NCBI GenBank assembly: GCA_034509425.1
Contig: JAVTVJ010000438.1
Coordinates: forward strand, 558,001-622,000
DNA length: 64,000 bases
DNA from: Eopsaltria australis
Lineage: Eukaryota > Chordata > Aves > Passeriformes > Petroicidae
Reading direction: 5' to 3'
Part shown: one piece after another, positions 60,050 to 64,000 of the stretch
Layout of the letters: each line of letters starts with the position of its first letter
Numbering within the stretch: position 1 is the stretch's first letter
Position numbers and translations under genes: made by a program
The notes under the pieces: generated by a model
Database searches by the model: none
What the model was told of the DNA's origin: nothing
What the model saw: the letters and a program-made list of their open reading frames with translations, nothing else

Positions 60050-60680
60050 TGTTTAAGAACACTGTTGCTGATTTGGTCATGGCTGAATTAATGGTTGTAT
60101 GTGCAGTATGTAGTGGCATTTCTATAAGAAAGTTTAATACTCGTGATGTGGTTGCATTGAATCAAAAATTATAAACTTTTGCAGCTCTCCTGTAATTACT
60201 ATTCAGGGAGTCATTGTAATAGCAAGACTCCAAAAGAAAATGAGCAGCAGCATTTTTGTAACGAAAGCAAAATGTCTTCCGTGAAAACCTTAGTCCCCGT
60301 CCACGGAAGAACTCTGCATTATGTCCTGAGAAATGCAGACTCTGATCTAAAACTGAGGCTCCAGCCCTAAAACATCTTATTACTTTTTGTAATTTCTACG
60401 CTCGAACTGTTATCATGTAAACCAACAATTACAAAAACAATAATGGTGCAGGTTTCCCCACTGCCATTATTTTCTCTGAATAGTAGCAGCAACATATCCC
60501 CCAGCCACTATTAGGAATCACACTACAGTTCATGCTCTTATGCTACTGCAAAATGATCTCTCATAATGAGCCACGTACAGAGTAATTGATGGAAGCCATA
60601 TAACTCATGCAAACAAATGGATGCCTAACAAATAAACATTTCCAAAATGAACAAGCACTATTTGTGTGTTCAGCTGAGAT
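60050..60680. promoter_or_regulatory. Long conserved-element-like block
   Basis: About 600 bases of AT-rich sequence keep several CpGs (ACTCGTGATG, GTAACGAAAG, CTTCCGTG, CCCCGTCCACGG, CTACGCTCG, CCACGTAC). They also carry homeodomain or POU/Fox-type cores (GTAATTACTATTC, AGAGTAATTGATGG, ATGCAAACAAATGG, AACAAATAAACA). No transposon signature is visible. This is the best-looking non-coding regulatory candidate in the window by CpG retention and motif density, but the call is inferential. A 63-codon plus frame (60179-60370) lies inside and has no recognised domain. Confidence 0.4.
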
Positions 60681-61989
60681 ATGAGCTGCGTCTGCTGCAG
60701 GTGACAGACAGAAAGTGACAGAGACTCACAAAATAAAATGAAAACCTAAATATTTACTAATTTAATCAGTTCTTTCCTCCTTCTTTATGTCTGGGGGAAT
60801 GTACTTTCTAGCAGTCTTAATTTTAGTCCTGAATCTTAATTCCAGTCCTAAGGTTTTGTGAGGTCTAGTATACAGGCATCAGAATTGCTCCATAGATAAG
60901 GTTATGTTTGGAGATTTACACTGGCTGATGTATAACTACTGAATTCAATTTTCAAATTTGGCATCAAGGAAAAATGGATTTATTAAATAATGGATTCAGT
61001 TGAGATTTAGAAACTCTTAGTAGCTAGATATTTAAAGATGCCCATTGAAATTCAGACCTGTTTTTCTTATATTTCTTTGGGTTTCTCTATCTTAAATCAC
61101 ATATGCTGTGCACACATCACATTTCACCCAGTATCTCATCTTTACAATCTTTCAGACATAGGGCGGGTATTGGGACTTGAAACTAAGACCTTTAAAAGTT
61201 ATTTCTATCATTTTTTGCTACTGGATTTAGCCTGGCAGAGGAAACCAATAGATGTGAGGGCTGTCATCAACACCATGTTCTGCTATGCATCAAGGTGAGA
61301 AAGAGACCTTTGTGCACAATGTAGTTTATGGACATTGCATTTTACTTAATGAAAGGGAGTAAAATATAGATGCTGTTTCCAAGTAGCAGGGTCTCCTCTC
61401 GCTTGCCTTTCAAGCATATTGTCAGTGTATATGGGAACAAGCAGATCCCAAAACCAAGTGGACCATGTCTTTGTCAGGAAAAAAAGAAGCTAGTCTCTTA
61501 ATTCATCATAACGTCACAGTTGTAAAAGGTTTTTCAAGATGGAGCCACTTGCAGAAAGTGCAAACTAAGACTGGATCCCAGCTCCTTACTCATCTCAAAA
61601 CAACAGCTGCTTTGGTTCTCCTAAGATTTTCTCTCAGGTTAGCTGCTGTCTTTCCTTGCCAGGAGAAAATACTGCTGGGATGTCTGTAGGCTAAGAGCAG
61701 AAAGTGCTGTGGGAACCTGGCTCAAGTGCACATAAGCAGACAGCTGTGCTGGTCTCAGAAGTCACCCCTCCCTGGCTGCCTGCTCCCAAATCAGTCTGCT
61801 TGCCATAGCTGCTGGCAGAAGAACTTTCCTGGTCTTTAGCTACCGCCATACTCAGCAGTATCCCAAAGCCACCCTCACCGGCAGCTTCTGTTGTTTTTTT
61901 GGGCTGTCAGCTGCAGTGGCTGGACAGCAAATAGGCCATGTCTCTGTTTTTTTGGTTCCAGAGTGAGATAGTCCCAACAGAAGAGTGGG
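60681..61989. other. Unique non-coding sequence
   Basis: No gene or repeat is recognised. The frames at 61038-61298 and 61465-61689 (plus) have no domain. Confidence 0.45.
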
Positions 61990-62009
61990 GTAGGCACCAG
62001 GGGGTGGCT
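61990..62009 (+). promoter_or_regulatory. Candidate CTCF binding site
   Basis: GGCACCAGGGGGTGGCTG resembles the CTCF core (CCACCAGGGGGCGCTA) with one mismatch at its start and differences at its end. It is on the plus strand. With the minus-strand candidate at 12.6 kb the pair would be divergent. Occupancy is unknown. Confidence 0.3.
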
Positions 62010-62639
62010 GTAGTAGCAGTAAAGCTGCCCAACACTGAACACCAGAGCTGCCAGGAGCATTTTGTTGGCCACATTGAAACAAAATCCCAAAGTGTCATCT
62101 GAGGTCTTGCTTTCAAGGGAGAGCTCCATCAGTCACATCAGTGGGGATGCAAATACAGAGTTTAGCAGAATGAATCCCAGCATGAACGCCATTATCCCCA
62201 CATGAGAAAAGGGGTCTTAGGGGCAGAGGGCTGGGGTATTGCAAACATTTTCCCAAATAACATCAGCTAACCTGATGAAACAGGCTCTTCTAACAGACAA
62301 AAAATTGCACCCTGTACAAGGATTATACCTGTAAACCTTACCAGTTTAAATCGACCCCTGCAGTCATACTAGAAGGATGTTCCCACACAGGCAGAGTCTA
62401 AGGACGGGATAAGGCACACACCAGGAGGATCTGCTGGTTATGCAGGGTCAAGGGGAGAAGGGCTGAAGCACAGCTTGAGAGGAAAGCTGGGGAGGGGCAG
62501 GTCTGACATACCAGTGTTTAGGAGTGTGAGGGAAGATAAAATGCCCTTCAGGAGGAGGTTCTTGGGGATTATAGCACTACACCCTTGAGCACACTGCCGT
62601 ACAGCAGTCGTGGTAATAATTAATAACAAGGAAATGATT
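62010..62639. other. Unique non-coding sequence
   Basis: No gene or repeat is recognised. Three minus-strand frames at 61852-62129 overlap each other in different phases, so none is credible. Confidence 0.45.
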
Positions 62640-62745
62640 CTCACCCTGTTCTGGTCACCTTATTAAAGTGAGGATATTGTGGAAATGGAAAAATCCCAGC
62701 AGGACAGCACCTAGGATGATAGATGGATGGGATGCATTTTTAACA
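62640..62745 (+). mobile_element. Ancient CR1-type LINE fragment (polymerase region)
   Basis: CACCCTGTTCTGGTCACCTT, ATTAAAGTGAGGATATTGTG, GAAATGGAAAAATCCCAGCA, then AGGATGATAGATGGATGGGA follow the CR1/L3 internal order (cagttctggtcaccttatt, aaaaaggatattgcgg, aattggaaaaggtccaga, aggatgattagagggatgga). Only about 100 bases are recognisable, so both ends are uncertain. Confidence 0.7.
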
Positions 62746-63589
62746 GAGCTCACTACATTTCAGGAAACATATTTCTGAAGGGAAAGTGGCTGCAAAGCTT
62801 TTATCCTTGCCTACTCTGCTGTTACCAGCTCCTTTCAGAGAAAGGACAAGACAATGCAAGGTGGATGCTTGATCTGAACAATTTGTGGCCAATAATGTTG
62901 TGGTCTGTGGTCCTCAAATGCTTGGTTAAACCAGCCACCCTATCTTTATATTTTTTTGTCATTCTCCTTTGCCCTTTGTGTTCTTGCCAAGATAAGTTAG
63001 AGAAGCAGTGTTTTCTTAATGGCACACAAAATCTAGAAAGAGATGCTGTTTGCCCTGAAGGACTCCTAGTATCCAGTTTTCAAGTGTTAGGCCAAGCTGT
63101 AGTTTCTGTTTTAATAAAGGATGCTCTTGAGTAGTTCCAAAGAACAAGAAGTCAGAACAGATTTTGGATGTATATTCTGCTATGGCAAAGCTGACTTGAA
63201 CATAAACAGTGGATTTTGACCTACACAAATGCACAGGAGGGAACAGATTTTGGCAAAGCTGTGCTAGGCTTTTAACCACAAGCAGTCCCCCCACAGGGCC
63301 CCTGCAAAGCCCAGAGGTCACCTCCCTTGTATGAAAGCAAACCAGGAGCCCAGCAAAGAAAAATTTCCATAAGATCTTTCAGTGCCTTTTGCTCTGCCCC
63401 TGCAAATTCAGTCCCAGACTCCAGCTTCTCTTGCCAAGGCTTTTAGGTGACATGGTGTGCTGACAGAATGGGACATTCACCCTACCCTCACTGAGACACA
63501 AAGCACAGACCTTTCCTGAGGATCTGTGTTACAGTTTAAAGGGGTCAGGAAAAAAAAGAAAGAAACAAAAGAAAACCTTAGCCCTCCAA
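62746..63589. other. Unique non-coding sequence
   Basis: No gene is recognised. A 135-codon plus frame (62727-63134) starts inside the CR1 remnant and has no known domain. Confidence 0.45.
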
Positions 63590-63720
63590 AACAATTGAAC
63601 AAATATTTCTCCGGTTAATAAATAACAGGCTCGGCTGGGGAATTGCAATTGTGTGTATAATGCATCTCAGATCTACGGTATAATTACACTCTGGAAACCA
63701 TTGACTAATAAAAGGCACCA
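63590..63720. promoter_or_regulatory. Conserved-element-like block
   Basis: TCTCCGGTTAATAAATAACA, GGCTCGGCTGGGGAATTGCA, ATTGTGTGTATAATGCATCT and CTACGGTATAATTACACTC combine retained CpGs with homeodomain cores and an ATTGCAAT palindrome. No repeat signature is present. Regulatory nature is inferred. Confidence 0.35.
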
Positions 63721-63852
63721 GCCAGGGGAAAGGATGCCTTCTTGCCATGGGTTGACAGGCAAGCAAGAAACAAGGTGCACTTTTTCACCTTCTATTCAAT
63801 AAAACCAGGGTATTAAATATGCAGGCAGAGCACCTCCATTAAGCAATTCACT

Positions 63853-63940
63853 TCCTTCCTTTTCTTTCTCTCTTTTTTTTTTTTTCCTCTTCTCCTCCTT
63901 TTGTTTCCATCAAGACAGAGAAGGTTAAAAAAAAAAAAAA
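63853..63940 (+). repeat. Pyrimidine-rich tract and poly-A run
   Basis: A C/T-only stretch including about 13 T (63853-63904) is followed by a run of 14 A (63927-63940). This is low-complexity sequence, and the downstream bases to the window end are AT-rich unique DNA without a recognisable gene. Confidence 0.9.
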
Positions 63941-64000
63941 GCTATATATGAAACCCCTGGCTATACGTGAGCTGTACTTTAATGAGGCTGTATCTTGGTC

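Overview
The window looks like an intergenic or deep-intronic stretch of a bird genome. Non-LTR retrotransposon remnants of the CR1 class are scattered through it on both strands. Several end in the CR1 hallmark tail of repeated ATTCTATG/ATTCTGTG octamers (7756-7771, 46081-46195, 53102-53119 on the minus strand, 53807-53823). Older, strongly decayed CR1 copies and short MIR/CORE-SINE-like pieces are also present. The recognised CR1 sequence adds up to about 5.4 kb, roughly 8-9 % of the window, and that low density fits a bird better than a mammal, turtle or crocodilian. Nothing suggests a prokaryote, virus or plasmid. All repeat names come from memory of the family consensus, not from a search.

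I found no protein-coding gene that I can defend. The long open frames (up to 200 codons) have no recognisable domains, overlap one another on both strands, and often run through homopolymers or repeats. Two short intervals have plausible splice signals and an open frame (8289-8386 minus, 10333-10425 plus), and one 48-codon frame (48577-48723 plus) reads like protein. All three are low-confidence candidates. I noticed no tRNA, rRNA, CRISPR array or CpG island.

Layout: 1-7.2 kb is unique sequence ending in a (GAAA)n microsatellite. At 7.6-8.2 kb lies a chimaeric CR1. From 8.2 to 27.3 kb the sequence is mostly unique, with MIR-like pieces at 12.7, 17.6 and 20.1 kb, two old CR1 copies (16.8 and 24.1 kb) and some conserved-element-like stretches. 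At 27.64-28.23 kb there is a solo LTR-like element with a 53-bp tandem duplication in its upstream part. From 28.7 to 29.8 kb it is AT-rich. A polypyrimidine tract lies at 33.7 kb, and two long minus-strand ancient CR1 copies occupy 35.2-36.6 and 37.7-39.0 kb; the first still encodes a broken reverse-transcriptase segment. From 39 to 45.7 kb the DNA is unique apart from an (ATT)n array. A CR1 with an unusually long octamer tail sits at 45.7-46.2 kb. From 46.2 to 53 kb comes unique DNA with a degenerate array of about 37-bp period at 49.62-49.80 kb. CR1 pieces follow at 53.1, 53.8 and 55.0 kb. The remainder is unique DNA with conserved-element-like blocks at 60.1-60.7 and 63.6-64.0 kb and a small old CR1 piece at 62.7 kb.

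Nothing here forms an operon or pathway. Any function is most likely cis-regulatory or architectural: AT-rich blocks dense in homeodomain/POU-type cores, two CTCF-like cores at 12.6 and 62.0 kb, and the LTR. These regulatory readings are inferences from base composition and motif appearance. An alignment across bird genomes and open-chromatin data would be needed to confirm them.
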